In this document: positions 1 through 11,243 of the stretch, in pieces
Numbering within the stretch: position 1 is the stretch's first letter
Layout: the number at the start of each line of letters is the position of its first letter
NCBI GenBank assembly: GCA_037576215.1
Contig: JBANDB010000003.1
Span: 2,294,001 to 2,358,000, forward strand
Direction: 5' to 3'
DNA: 64,000 nt
Source of the DNA: Armillaria gallica
Taxonomy: Eukaryota; Basidiomycota; Agaricomycetes; Agaricales; Physalacriaceae
The notes under the pieces: generated by a model
Seen by the model: only the letters and a program-made list of their open reading frames with translations
Database searches by the model: none
What the model was told of the DNA's origin: nothing
Made by a program: the position numbers and the translations under genes

Positions 1-1
1 T

Positions 2-184
2 CATAAGACTCTTTTGACGGCCGCTGACGAACCTTTTCAGATGGAAGCAGATATTTCTCTTCTCTTTGAAGCACGCCCGTTCCGGGCTGCCGGTCAGGAC
101 GATGACGACGCTTTGAAGACCATGAAGTACGTCCAGAGTATGTATGATGCCGCCGGTTATGCCCTGTTGGAACATGAGTATTGA
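2..184 (+). CDS. 3' end of an unidentified gene (partial, runs off the left edge)
   Basis: An open frame enters the window at base 2 and runs 60 codons to a TGA at 182-184. It has balanced composition with a run of four aspartates and ends in LLEHEY. An exon could also begin after the CAG at about 38-40, so the upstream boundary is uncertain. I do not recognise the protein. The frame is too short to judge domains, and no downstream neighbour suggests a role. Confidence 0.4.
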   Translation, partial: HKTLLTAADEPFQMEADISLLFEARPFRAAGQDDDDALKTMKYVQSMYDAAGYALLEHEY

Positions 185-1544
185 TCTATGGTATACACCT
201 TCTTGCCCTTAATTTACTTGACATGAACTTCTGGATAGACACGACTTTTAATGTAACTTTCAGCGTTTCAGGATGACTGTCGTACGTTTTGACTGACGAT
301 ATGCAAGGCAATACTTCCACCGGAGAAGTTGCCATCTCAATTCAACGATGTACGCCACTAAGAAGCATTTTAACTTTGTAGCCGCGAGGGTTTGAATGTG
401 GATAATGATTCCGGTGTGGATGCCTTCTCGTTATTTTCAGCGAACACTTAAGGTTAAGGGAACCTGCACTGTCGGACACTTAGATCCCGGTCCCGGTCCC
501 GCCGCCATCAGTGATGGTACACCAGCCGGTTTTTGTTGGAGGTTGTCTCAATTCGTCACCATGGCCTTCGATTCCCCGAGTCTGCCATGCTAGATCCAAG
601 CGTCTCTAGGGAACAAGTCAACTAGATGTGTTCTTGATATGGATAGTGCTGCCTAAAGATTAAGAAGTCAACAGGCGTTTTCTTCCGTGCATGTCCCTCA
701 ACTCCTACTGAACGAAGCACACCAGACTTCGATCAGTACCGGTGTGTTGGTATAGGTCGGTAACTAGCCTCTTTCTTGGTTGCCTTCCGAAGTGAACGTA
801 TCCTCCCTTCTAGGTGTACTATGCCGCTAAGACTCCACCTTCGCCTTCTTGATTGTAGTATCTCAGGCAGCGTAGTAACTACTGGAAGATGCTACACAAG
901 AAATCACCAGAAAAAAATCTCATTGGCTCGGACTTGGATCGTCAGGGAGGTATTTCTCACAGCAAAGACTTTGGGTTACACTTGAGTCCCACCGATCTCT
1001 CGCAGCTTGATATGGTTAATCGCTGGTGTTTCAGCTTGGCATCTACAGGGCGTTATGAAACTTCCTCCGATGCGTCGCGTCAATGCTCCATATGTGCAGG
1101 ACTTCATAGGACCACTACTTGTCTTCGCAGCAGCAATGCAACTCCGCGTTTATGCTGTCGAGGCGGAGAAATTTCGCGCGTAGTCACTGCGCGACAACAT
1201 AACGCTAGTCGAGGCAGCCGCAATGATAGCGCTCTTTCATCCAGCAAATATTCCTTCGATCCATAAATCAAGCTTTCAGCTCTTCTATAGGCTTCGTTCG
1301 TCGTTTCTATCCTCTTCAGTCTCTTAAAACAGCCTCCGCTGCTTGAGGGACACACTGCTCAGCAATGGACACCGTTAATCATACAACAACGACGCGGTAC
1401 ATCGGGCATGTAATCATCGCATAACAGGACATTTTGCCGCATTAAAAATTGAATATATTCTATTGGTCGGTCTAATGCGCGCAGCAGTTATGTGAAATGG
1501 CCATTCTTCTCTACGTTCTCTGCTAGTGACTGCGGGAACGCCTG
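185..1544. other. Intergenic stretch with no supported gene
   Basis: Several open frames of 65-125 codons overlap on both strands. None has splice structure or a recognisable motif, so I call none of them. The last 100 bases should hold the promoter of the dioxygenase gene that starts at 1601. Confidence 0.4.
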
Positions 1545-1551
1545 TATAAAA
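1545..1551 (+). promoter_or_regulatory. TATA box of the dioxygenase gene
   Basis: TATAAAA lies 50 bases upstream of the ATG at 1601, which is a plausible spacing for a gene with a short leader. Confidence 0.5.
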
Positions 1552-1600
1552 GCTTTCGGGATGTCACTATCGTTATACTGACGTCTTTCCTGTCTCGACG

Positions 1601-3390
1601 ATGGTTTCTACCTTGTTCACTCTCCTTCTGGTTGCTTCAGTGGTCACATCTGTTGCCGCACACGCGTCTCCTGCTCCAGTACACTGGAAGCGCGACAATC
1701 TTGAAGCGCGCGAGTCTCTTCAGAAACGATGCGGCGACATCTTAGCCGCACGTCGGCGAAAACGAGCTTTGCACGTATCTGAAAGTCTTTGGTCGCGTGG
1801 AAGTTACTACATGCCTAGGTATTTCCTAGTTACTCCCAGGTTAGGGGTCCGACTAATAATGACCTCGTAGGACAACTCCGAGTAATGATAGTACCTGTTT
1901 CGTAGCTCCAGAGGTTACCCAAGGCCCCTACCACATTTTGTAAATCGCATCCCAATCACGTTTCGCGACAGTTGACAAATTATTGTTTAGAGGTGAAATT
2001 GTGAGGCAGAATATAACTGAGGGACAAGCTGGAATCCCCTTGGAAATTTCTGTACGTCTTCTTCTACGCCCACTGGGCCCTGTTCGCTCTGATGTATGAT
2101 TGACACAGGCTGATTTCATTGACATTAACACCTGCGATCCCGTTCAGGTTTGGGTAGATGCTTGGCATGCGAATGCTACGGGTTTCTACGCCGGCTATAT
2201 CGCAGAGACAGGCGTAAGTCGTCGCAATTAAAATACATCCTAGCTGCTGAACATGCTTTCATAAGTCCTACCTCGCTGGCGGCGATTCTGGTGAAGGCGG
2301 CGGAAACGGGGAATCCATTTCCGGTTCTGTCAGTGGTAGCTTTGGTGGTTCGGGAGCGCCCACCCAAATCGCTGACACGGCATCGGCCACCACCAGCTAT
2401 GGTGCTTACAGCGGCGCTGACGCGACAAGTGCTGCCAGTATGCTCAATACAGCCGTGGATGACAACAATACTTTCCTTCGAGGTGTTTGGCAATCAGAGT
2501 AAGGTTTCACCAATCGCCTATCCCTTGTAAAACTGACAGTCCTCCAGCGAGGATGGGCATTTGACCATGTATTCGATCGTCCCTGGATGGTGTATGTGTT
2601 TTTTACTCCTGCGTCCTGAAGTAAAATTGAAAACGCGGATAGATTCTCAACGGGCACAACATTTCCATATCAAGGTCTACCCTGAAGGAGAAATTGCAGA
2701 GAACGGCACTTTCATTGCTGGCGGAAGCGCTGTACAGTACGTTGCTTCATAGACGAGGCAGACAAGTATAAACGGACTGATTCCTGGATCAGTACAGGCC
2801 AGTTTTTCTTTGACAATGACACATTACAGGCGGTTGCTGCCAACTCCATCTATTCCGCTAACGCTATACCGTTGTCTGACTCTGTTAGCAACAAAGGTAC
2901 GCACACATCATTGCGAAGCAAGCTCTTTTACCTACAACATCCTTCTCAGACGACCAGTGGTACCCTTACCGTAGGGTTTCTCTTCTCTGATGCACTTTGA
3001 TCGAACTTAAAAATTATATTCTTTGACAGAGTCCGCCACAGGCTACAATGCTGATGTACGTCCTTCACCAAGTTGGTGTATAACACTTATCGATATGATG
3101 TCAAAGTTGGATATTACCTGGGTTGGTGACGATATCACAGACGGACTTATCGGAACTATTACTGTAGGCCTCAACATGTACGTAGCTCCTGCTCGCATCT
3201 TCATCATGGTCGTTTCGAGGTCCTGATCTTTTCAATTCTCAGGTCCTACACAAGTCTGGAGCTCAGCACTCAGATCGCCGAGTTTGATGTCGAGGAATAT
3301 GAAGCCGAGGGGCTCATTCCATCCACCTCCGAGTCCGAGTCCGAGTCCGAGTCATTATATCTGTGTAGCTGTAAGAACTTGAAGGAATGA
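1601..3390 (+). CDS. Extracellular-type intradiol ring-cleavage dioxygenase, 12 exons
   Basis: Splices in frame as 1601-1818, 1871-1939, 1991-2051, 2109-2213, 2266-2498, 2548-2591, 2643-2736, 2793-2896, 2950-2970, 3030-3055, 3107-3177 and 3243-3390, giving 397 aa. The start has a hydrophobic signal peptide (about residues 1-20) ending VAAHA. Family landmarks appear in order: VAPEVTQGPYH (first Tyr ligand region), AWHANATGFYAGY, LRGVWQ, then PGWY-SQRAQHFH, which holds the second Tyr, an Arg and the two His ligands of the non-haem Fe(III), and finally VGDDITDGLIGTITVG. Such enzymes split catechol-type rings between the two hydroxyls. A Gly/Ser-rich insert (exon 5) and an acidic Ser-Glu repeat at the C-terminus are additions to the core. 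The intron model fits the family so well that the call is firm; substrate is unknown. A paralogue lies at 14774-15849. Confidence 0.9.
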
Positions 3391-4180
3391 AACTCAGCCT
3401 TAATTTCAGTCCATAATTGGGTATGTGAGTTATGTTCTCATAAGGATTGTACTTATGTAGGATGACCACAGGTTCAATACACCCCTGGACATTGGGCTTT
3501 GTAGAGTTATAGTATGATACTTCAATACTTGTATAACCAACGGTACCGGTATGTTAAAGTGTTCATGCAGAAACTGTCATCGGAAGCGACAGGCGTAAGT
3601 CTGTTGGCTTTGAACAAAGACGATGGTGCGGTCCGGGTTCCAATTCCAGTTTGATTGAACGGAGACGCCTAAAGAGCATCCAACACGTCGCCGACACGGT
3701 TCAACAAGCCCGCCCCCACGGTTCGCTGCATCATCGTGTGCCGTTATAGGCAACAGCAGCCTGAGCTCGCACACTTTGAGCACTATAAAGTATATCAGAC
3801 TTCGGCACATACAGCAATATACATCGCGAGCAAGAGGCGTTCCATCCTCTAATCCACTTGAGGGCCTTTGCAGCGAGCAATAGCAAAGGGCTGTTGGTGC
3901 AGTCATTAAAGCCTCCCCTTCGTTGGCATTAAAATGCCGAGACTCGAAAACGGGTCGACGGCTTTGTTATTACCCAAAGGAGTCCTGATAGCCTGGAGGA
4001 AAAACTTGGCATGGGAAGTAATATGAGAGACTGTTGCGGACATTAAGGTCAGTTGACTAGGAAAGATGCTACGGTGCTAGCGTACTACCTCAGAGGAACA
4101 TGGATAATTCCGTGGCGGAGACAGTAGACGGCACATTGACCAAGAGAACCAAAAGAGAACTTCACTTGCAGCCAGTGGAG
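3391..4180. other. Intergenic, nothing recognised
   Basis: No coding exon with splice logic is visible. A 109-codon minus-strand frame at 3577-3906 has no recognisable motif and is treated as chance. Confidence 0.4.
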
Positions 4181-4195
4181 AGTGCTGTCACCGTA

Positions 4196-4550
4196 CCATC
4201 ACCAGGGTGCCCTGGGTTTTGCCGGGTTGCCGGGTCGGATACGGGTCAGCATGTGGAAACCCTGGGTGTACCCGGCTGACCCGTCGCATGGGCATATATA
4301 CTTTATTTTTCTACAGTGTTTTGGTGGCTATATCGGCTGTCTCTTAGCATCACTCAGTTCAAGTTTTAATCACTGGTTGACCATGCATCATCGATTCATC
4401 CCTGGTTAGGGTACGGACTTAGAATCGATGATGATGTCATAGCTATCTCTCTCTATTTATACAATAGTATCATAAGTATAATATTTCTGACTTTGAATGT
4501 TTTCGATTGGTGCACCCGGCAACCCGTACCGGGCGAAAACCCTGCGGCGG
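4196..4550. mobile_element. MITE-like element with imperfect terminal inverted repeats
   Basis: The left end reads GGGTTTTGCC then GGGTTGCCGGGT. The right end, read in reverse complement, gives GGGTTTTCGCCCGG then GGGTTGCCGGGT. The 12-base core (about 4219-4230 and 4514-4526) matches exactly. A second internal inverted pair, CGGGTCAGC and GCTGACCCG, lies near 4241 and 4275. There is no coding capacity. A target duplication was not identified, so the outer limits are approximate. Confidence 0.45.
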
Positions 4551-5182
4551 CGGATCAAAGCAGAATCAAAATCCTTCAACATCTCCTTACTAGAGAGCTT
4601 CCCGAACTTTGATGTTATTCTCACTCGCCCAAAATAGTCGCCACCCAGCTATGGGGTACCCGGGGTACTGTAGGTTGGGGCGAAACCCCAGGGCAGGTAA
4701 GTTACGGTTTTGCACTGACCCCTTCTTGATACAGGAACGAAAGCAAAAGTTTCAATCCATATTTTAGAACAGCACATGACGGACACGGACGCGCCGTGCA
4801 TCCTTGTCTTTGCATTTTTTTGATCTCGCGAACTTTACTTCACTTGTAAATGTTGCATATCTATAATTGCACTTTGTAAATAACGTATATTGCAGTACTA
4901 TTGAATCATCATTCACGGTCATATGACAGGTAAATTACCTGGACAAACGTTTGAATATCCCTCCCACGATGGGAGATAACTTCCCGGTAACTTAACGGTC
5001 CGAAACCCCGGTGTAGCAGGTCTAGGGTTTCGTGCGCGACCTACGGTACGGGTTCTCTCAATGTTCACATCCTGGACGCGGGGGTTTTATTCACCATCTG
5101 GTATGCATTGTTTTCCGCGGCTTTTTTCAGGCTCATGGTGGCTAAAAAGTCGAGAAATCTTCCTTTGAGTTCCAGTAAAGCA
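4551..5182. other. Intergenic upstream of the O-methyltransferase gene
   Basis: No coding exon is recognised. GC-rich blocks similar to the inverted repeats just upstream continue to about 4690. Confidence 0.35.
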
Positions 5183-6042
5183 ATGGCGAACTTCCCCACG
5201 ACCACCTACACTGATTGGGCCCGCTCAGACCAATACCATAGGTCCTTCCTTATGCCAAAGGACGATGTTCTCCATGCTGCTCTCAAGAACAGCGACGCTC
5301 ATGGACTACGGACAGAGATATCCGTCAGCGCGGCGCTCGGCAAATTTCTGAACTTACTTGCTAGATCTATTGGTGCAAAGAAAATCCTTGAGGTCGGTAC
5401 ACTTGCGGGGTAGGCATTGTACTTGTGTCACTGTTGACCTGCCTTTGTAACGGTTATCTGTAGATACTCGACCATATCTCTGGCAAGAGCACTTCCCCAG
5501 GATGGAAAGGTTATATCTCTCGAACTCAACGAACTTAATGCCAAGGTAAGATCAGGTGGTCATTATCTTGCGTTCGAAGTCTTATTTAGCCTAGGTCGCC
5601 TCTGAGAATATTGCGCTTGCTGGTTTGACCTCTCAAGTTGAAATTATCGTCGGTCCTGCACTCGAAACCCTTGCAAAGTTTCCGACCGAACGTAAATTTG
5701 ACCTGATATTCGTCGACGCGGATAAGCCTCCAATGACTGAGTATTTCGCGGAGGCGAAACGGTTGATAAAACAAGGAGGGGTTATTGTGAGTATATCGCT
5801 AAGTTGTTGTGACCAATGTACCTGACACAGGGTATGCGTAGATCCTCGATAATGTCGTTCTGAATGGCGATGTCGCCAAAGAACAGCTTCCAGATACACT
5901 CTCCGATTATGACAAAGGGAAAGTCAAGGGTATTAAAAGGCTGCTTGATTCAATTAAAGGAGACAAGGAAGTCGAGGCCACGACTATCTGTACTGCTGAC
6001 GAGAAGGGTTATGACGGCTTCATGTATGTTATTCGAAAGTGA
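5183..6042 (+). CDS. Class I SAM-dependent O-methyltransferase, caffeoyl-CoA/catechol type (Methyltransf_3)
   Basis: Four exons, 5183-5409, 5464-5545, 5595-5786 and 5842-6042, splice in frame to about 233 aa, the usual length of cation-dependent small-molecule O-methyltransferases. The SAM motif I region reads KKILEVGTLAGYSTISLA across the first junction. Motif II/III reads FDLIFVDADK, where VDAD carries the divalent-metal Asp, and DNVVLNG supplies the second metal site. The protein ends with YDGFMYVIRK, typical of the family. I chose the ATG at 5183 because SDQYH-like sequence, the usual N-terminus, follows within 15 residues. The enzyme would methylate a hydroxyl of a catecholic substrate. 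Lying between two ring-cleavage dioxygenases, it may act on the same aromatic pool, but this is inference. Confidence 0.9.
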
Positions 6043-7875
6043 CTCGGATAGTACTTGTATGTTTAGAATTGGGCTCGCTAAATACTGATGCTTGTGGATG
6101 GGTCTGTAAATAAATGAAAGGATCAACGGGACATTGAATAGGCGACAATTCGCGTGACGTCAGGCGGTGCACTGGGAACACCTAGGATAGAGGACACTTG
6201 GAGTGAACTGCTCGCAGAAACATCCCGGCAGGGAATGTGGGATCGGTCGAGGTGGGCGGGGAGGAGTATCGGGGTAAATACGGGTAAGCATAGCCGCTGC
6301 ATAGGTTGTATCATGAATGAACCATGTAGTAGTCGTATCGGGCGTCGTCAAGAGGTCGACAGTCAATGTTGCCTTGTGTAAGGGATTATGCGTGGAGTGA
6401 GAGGTGATTAGTCGCTATCCGGGGCTCTTGGGGGCCGCCGGATAAATTAAAACTATCTAAAATGGATCATAAGTACGGAAATTTGAGACCACCGAACCTT
6501 CTGCAACCAATCCCGAGAATACTTGGTGGGAAAGTATGATTGGAGGCCTGATTTCTTGAAATTGCCCGACACAGTTTGGCGCGCGCTTCGAGAGGCTTCC
6601 GCGAAGTCGCTCATAAATGGAGGACGACGCTCGCTCCTCGGAGCTCAGGAAAACTTTTAGGAATATGTTAAGAAGGAAATGACGTAACCGGAGGATTCAC
6701 GGGTCAGAAAATGAAGGTCGCGGGTGACAGAGCATGAAGCTAAAGAGTGACAGGAAAGCGACAGGAAAGCGACAGGAAAGCTAGGCGTAGTCTATGTTTA
6801 ACGCGGGAAGGAAGTTGGCTTCGAGTCGTATTAATGACGAATCCACGTCTTGCATACCAAGTTCCAAGTGGGCCGGCCTTCCGGGTCAAAAGAAGCCACG
6901 TCGAGCCGCGAAACAGCGAAGATTTGGAACCCAGCAAGGTGACTTTTTTTCTAACCACAATGTCTTGTGTATGACCACATCCAAAATGCGTTCAGGTCGT
7001 TTGTTGGTGGAAACACACTGGAATGGCACTTGGAAGGCAGTTCCACGAGACCCCAAAAGATTGGTGGTTAATCTATAAGGAGTAAGCATCTTTCCGGTGT
7101 CTCTTTAGATATTGACCCGCGATCGATAGGAAGCCTTTTGGACTTAAACAAACCGTGCCCTCTGTTCCAGGCATATGGGTGGGATTCACAAATGCTACCG
7201 GCCAAGCGCGATGCCTACCGGGGGAAACGAAATCCCAGGAAGATTACAAGCCGGAATCCACAAGCCCAGCTTCAAGGTATCGATTTGCGAGCGATCATTT
7301 CTTTCACCCACTGTCTTGGCACCTGGCATGTCAGAGATGATGTGGTGGGTAAGCCTCCGCCGAAAAAGAGGGACTCCGAGGCAGCAAGAAGGGAGCAGGA
7401 AGCGCGCACGTTCGGGCGATGAATGATACGGAGACTGATGACGATACGTTCTCGGATAGCGACGATGAAGCTCTCCATGCTTATGAGCCTTCGAGTACGC
7501 TGGAAACATAGAAATCCCCATTTATCAATATTTTCGTCGCCTTTGACGATATGGACCTGTCCTCAAAACGGCTTACCGCCACCCAGAGGAGCAAATTTTG
7601 AACACGGAATTGCTCGTCCATTCTGGTATCGCGTTCCGACCGAATACGATCCAGCATTCGCTCGCTTGTGAGTGATATGTCTCTAGGAACTTCGCTTGCC
7701 TCAAATCGGCATTGGATTTCGCGGAGGCTTGGAGACAGTATGGAGGAGCACCGTAAGATCCAGCACGACGCTAAAGAGCTTTCGCTTTTGAGTTACAAGT
7801 GTCCAGGATTAGTACCGGCCTAAAGAACTGAGGGAATTGGATCGCTATTCTTGATCTGAAAGACCGACCTATGTT
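6043..7875. other. Intergenic with short dispersed repeats and no supported gene
   Basis: Small overlapping frames occur at 6123-6380, 6740-7090 and 7138-7671, none with a recognisable domain. Bases 6418-6470 match the start of the 280-bp module at 51440 and 56650. Bases 6150-6180 (GACGTCAGGCGGTGCACTGG) match 11138-11165. Bases 6690-6770 match 17930-18005. An 11-base unit, GCGACAGGAAA, is repeated in tandem at about 6750-6780. Confidence 0.45.
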
Positions 7876-7976
7876 GCATTAATGGGGTAGTGGTAACCTG
7901 GGTCGTTGCCATTTCAGGCTTGCTGTTTCTGGGTAGTTTTCTCGACCCGCCGGGGGTTCGATTCCCCCTTAATGCA
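7876..7976 (+). tRNA. tRNA-Gly(GCC) with a 30-nt intron
   Basis: The cloverleaf folds by eye. The acceptor GCATTAA (7876-7882) pairs with TTAATGC (7969-7975), with A at 7976 as discriminator. The D arm lies at about 7885-7899. Anticodon stem GGTCG (7901-7905) pairs with CGACC (7943-7947), with loop TT-GCC-A and anticodon 7908-7910. The T arm is GGGGG-TTCGATT-CCCCC (7952-7968). The intron occupies 7912-7941, after the base 3' of the anticodon, the standard eukaryotic position. The B box GGTTCGATTCC is perfect, and a T run follows at 7984-7987 as a weak Pol III terminator. Acceptor and discriminator fit eukaryotic tRNA-Gly. Confidence 0.9.
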
Positions 7977-7989
7977 CAGACATGTTTTG

Positions 7990-8371
7990 GTATTTCTTTT
8001 GTTTTATACATAAAAGCTGATGTTTTTACTACTTAGTCTAGAGTCTAGACTCTAAGTAACTCGTTACTAACTAGTACTTCTTTCAGTTTCCTTTCAAGTT
8101 TTGACTAAGACCACGACTGAGGCTTTCACATCTACAGAGTACGTATAGGTAATGACTTGTTTTAGCTCTTGGAATATTGCGTCTCTCAAACGTCAACGAT
8201 ATCTTACATGCGGGATTATAACTGACCCAAAAGCTCTCATAGCTTAGAGCGTCTATGGTATATTTACAACCCTACTATGCACAGCAATACAAAAGACTAC
8301 AGTTGACCACGAGATGATTCCACAGAAAAGAGATCTAAAAGCAGATGCGACGGCACGGTATTAGGATGGTA
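7990..8371. other. Intergenic between the tRNA and the kinase gene
   Basis: No gene seen. It contains a perfect 14-base palindrome AGAGTCTAGACTCT at about 8039-8052 and, just after, an inverted pair GTAAC-TC-GTTAC. Confidence 0.5.
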
Positions 8372-9728
8372 TTAGATTAGGGTATATGCAGGCGGGGTCG
8401 TTATCCAACTCTCCGAGCGCGCCTCCCTTGCGCTCAAGCGCTTTTGAGGATCGATGCACGCAATTGTGCGCAAGAAAGCACAGAAATATTCGCGTTCACT
8501 GCTTGCAGGAGATGGAAATTTCCATACACCTTTAACAATCGCCTCCAGAGAAGTCAACTGGAGCGGGAACGGACATCGGAAGGTTCCTGGAAGATACAAA
8601 TAAGTAAAGTGCGACTAGCCATCGGAGAAATAGCTCACCTTCTGCATCATAGAACTCTGTACCCCGTCCCTTAGTCCCAGGATCCCGCATCCACTGTGGA
8701 ACCTCCCCAACCTGCTCAATAATCTGTAGCAGGTGTATCTGAGCGGGGGTCATAGCCTCGTAGTCTGGTGTGGGTTGGAAGAATGGGTCAAAAAGGGGAC
8801 CGCCTGTGGCAAACTCGTACACCAGGCAACCTAAATTCCAGATGTCGATCTTTTCATTCCAATTCAAACCCAAAATAACTTCGGGTGCGCGAAGGGCATG
8901 TGGCTGAACGTTCGATGAAGGGTGGCGTTTGTGAGGAAGCTGGACGGCGTGGCCTAGGTCTGCTAGGACGAATCTCCACTCTGATTGGTCGAGAGAGAGG
9001 GCATCGGGCAAGTTCAGGAGGATATTTCGTGGCTGGACGTCGGTGTGAATGAGGTGTTGGGAATGAAGAAAGTCGAGTGCGGCCAAGACGTCGTTTGTGA
9101 TGCGTCTCACGATGGGTAACGGTAGCCAGCGACTGCCAAGGTGCTGTCTGAGATCGCTGAGAGTCGGGCCGTGAAGGGAAAGTACAAGACATGTCGACGG
9201 AAATGGGGCGGGGACGGGGCGAACAGGGAGCGCTGCAGGCAAGGAAACTCGTCTGCTTCGTTGTCGCTCACCAAAAGTGAAATGGTCGAGCAGTTTGACG
9301 AGCTGGTCTGGTGGGTGATCCAGTCGCAGATGCTTCGACAGTTCGCGAGTCCGTTCACCCGCTGTCGTGAGGACCTTGATGGCGACCAGATTCGATGCAG
9401 GCGGCGAGAGATATGTCAAGGCTGTATGGAAAGAGGCACCGTCGTCGACATCGACATCGTCCTCTTTACTATCCGTCTGTGCCAACCACACCGTCGAGAA
9501 CCCCCCATTCCCCAGGGGACGTACCAACGTGTACTCAAACCCACGGCCCAGCACAGTCCCAGGCGATAATTCCGGTGCCTGTGTAGGCGAAGCGGGCTTG
9601 GGTGGGCATGTCCTTAAGGGCGATTTTTGCTTGGACGAATGAGTGAAGCGAATGGCGAATTTGAACTTGAGGGCAGGCGTTGTAAAGAGAGGGAAGAGCT
9701 TAGGACGCTTGGTGGACTTGGTGGTCAT
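8372..9728 (-). CDS. SRPK-like serine/threonine protein kinase
   Basis: Exon 1 (9728-8639) and exon 2 (8586-8372) join in frame across a 52-nt intron to about 434 aa. The glycine loop region reads LGNGGFSTVWLA and the ATP-binding Lys is in VAIKVL. The catalytic loop is HTDVQPRNILL and the DFG site reads ADLG, as in SR-protein kinases. RAPEVILG marks the APE region, IDIWNLGCLVYE the F helix, and DPQKRLSAREA near the end is the family's closing motif. HRD is replaced by HTD, but the catalytic Asp and Asn are present, so activity is plausible. This fits the expanded SRPK-like families of mushrooms. The stretch around residues 85-100 and the Arg-rich stretch near 155 are lineage-specific. Confidence 0.88.
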
Positions 9729-11243
9729 TGGTGAAGCTGCGCATGTGGTCGCTGGGCATGATTCAGTTGGTGAGAATTCATGATAGAGCGGTCAACTGGA
9801 TCAACTGTCGAGACGGCAATTGCCGATCATCACCTCTCTTTGTCTTTCTTTTCTCTCGTAGGGGACCCATCACTCGAATTCATTCTCTTTTTCTCTGCCA
9901 GTGCTGGTAAGTCCTTGCCTATGCAGATCTCACGCTGATTTGCTAAATCTCAATTTCACGAACAGATCGCCGTATCCTCGGACGGCGACTATATATAAAA
10001 ACAATGATGAACGGCCCGGAGCTGATATTTTGCGCCTTGGAACGATGTCGGCCTATGGCGTTAAGCGCACAGCCTAGAATCTCGCTAAGAGTAAAACTGG
10101 TTTCTCTCAGCCTGGTAGACTTAAACTACTCAGCCCAATCTAAGGAAATATCTATCCTCAGCTCTGAATCGTACCACGAGAAACTGTCAGTTCAGTGGAG
10201 CAGCTATTTCCTGCTTCGCTTTACATAGCGTCGGTATATCGTAATTGATCAGACAATCAATGATGCATGATCCCCGAATCGAATAATTTACCGTATGTCT
10301 GCGTCTTATAATCACCGACTCCTTTCGGACCGAGCCACTGCATACTCGACGATAAGTCCGTGTGCTCGACAATCAACGTTTGAAGATTATATACAATCTG
10401 CAAAATGAAACTCTCGGGGACGCCGGAGGTATCATGAACCGCCGGGGACCTGCGGTCGAGGATGGAAGCTGAAGCTGAAGTCTTGAATGGAGGAGCCACA
10501 ATAACTCGGGCATCGTGAGTTGGGGATATACTATCTTGTTGGGGGAAGGGAAATTTATTGCTGTCTCCTTGAAATTGGGGAATATACTCAGCCTAAGGAA
10601 AGCACCATGGAAACAGGTGTCAAGTTTTTGAGAGTGAATGTGGCGTAATTAGACATTATCGACTAGAATGATTATAGGTCTGCCGGCTCATACACCCTGA
10701 ATTATCTCTGTGCAGGGTAGCAGGCATGGCATCTAAACGTGTTGCAAATTGTAATTCCAACTTCCAATGGGCTGATAGGTAGTTGCTATAATGTCACGTG
10801 ATCGTGTATACGGTTGAAGAGTACCTTTCTCCGAACAGTGTCAGATTACTATGCCTCGTTCCCACTGACAGTGAAGCTGTAGTTACTTTAACTCTCTGCA
10901 GAAAGAAACACATCCTGTTTTTTTTTTTTCAACGTTCGAGAATGTCAGCATGGCTAAGCGTACAGACTGCAAGTGATACGAATGGGGAGGATCCAGAACG
11001 ATGATCTCTTCCCCAGGCTGATGAGGTCCGCTTAATTGTAAGAACTACTGGAATACGCTTTAACTGAACAGTATCTACGTGGAAAGGGGACGTTGGGGAG
11101 GCAACATTGGTAGAGACGAAATGATGATGGCCCTCGTGTGACGTCGGGCGGCATACTGGGAACACCAAGGAGGCAGTAGAATTGGAATAGAACTGCTTAA
11201 TGAAAGCGTTAAAATACTATATGCATACATACTCGACCATAAC
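9729..11243. other. Intergenic between divergent-side promoter and the transporter gene
   Basis: A TATA-like stretch TATATATAAAAA lies near 9990 ahead of a 74-codon frame (10004-10228) without recognisable features. Bases 11135-11165 repeat a segment found near 6150. No supported gene. Confidence 0.4.

Noticed and set aside
7876..7976. Reading the tRNA as Glu or Ala from a different loop register
   Set aside because: Only the GCC register gives a full 5-bp anticodon stem, U33, a purine at 37 and a standard intron position.
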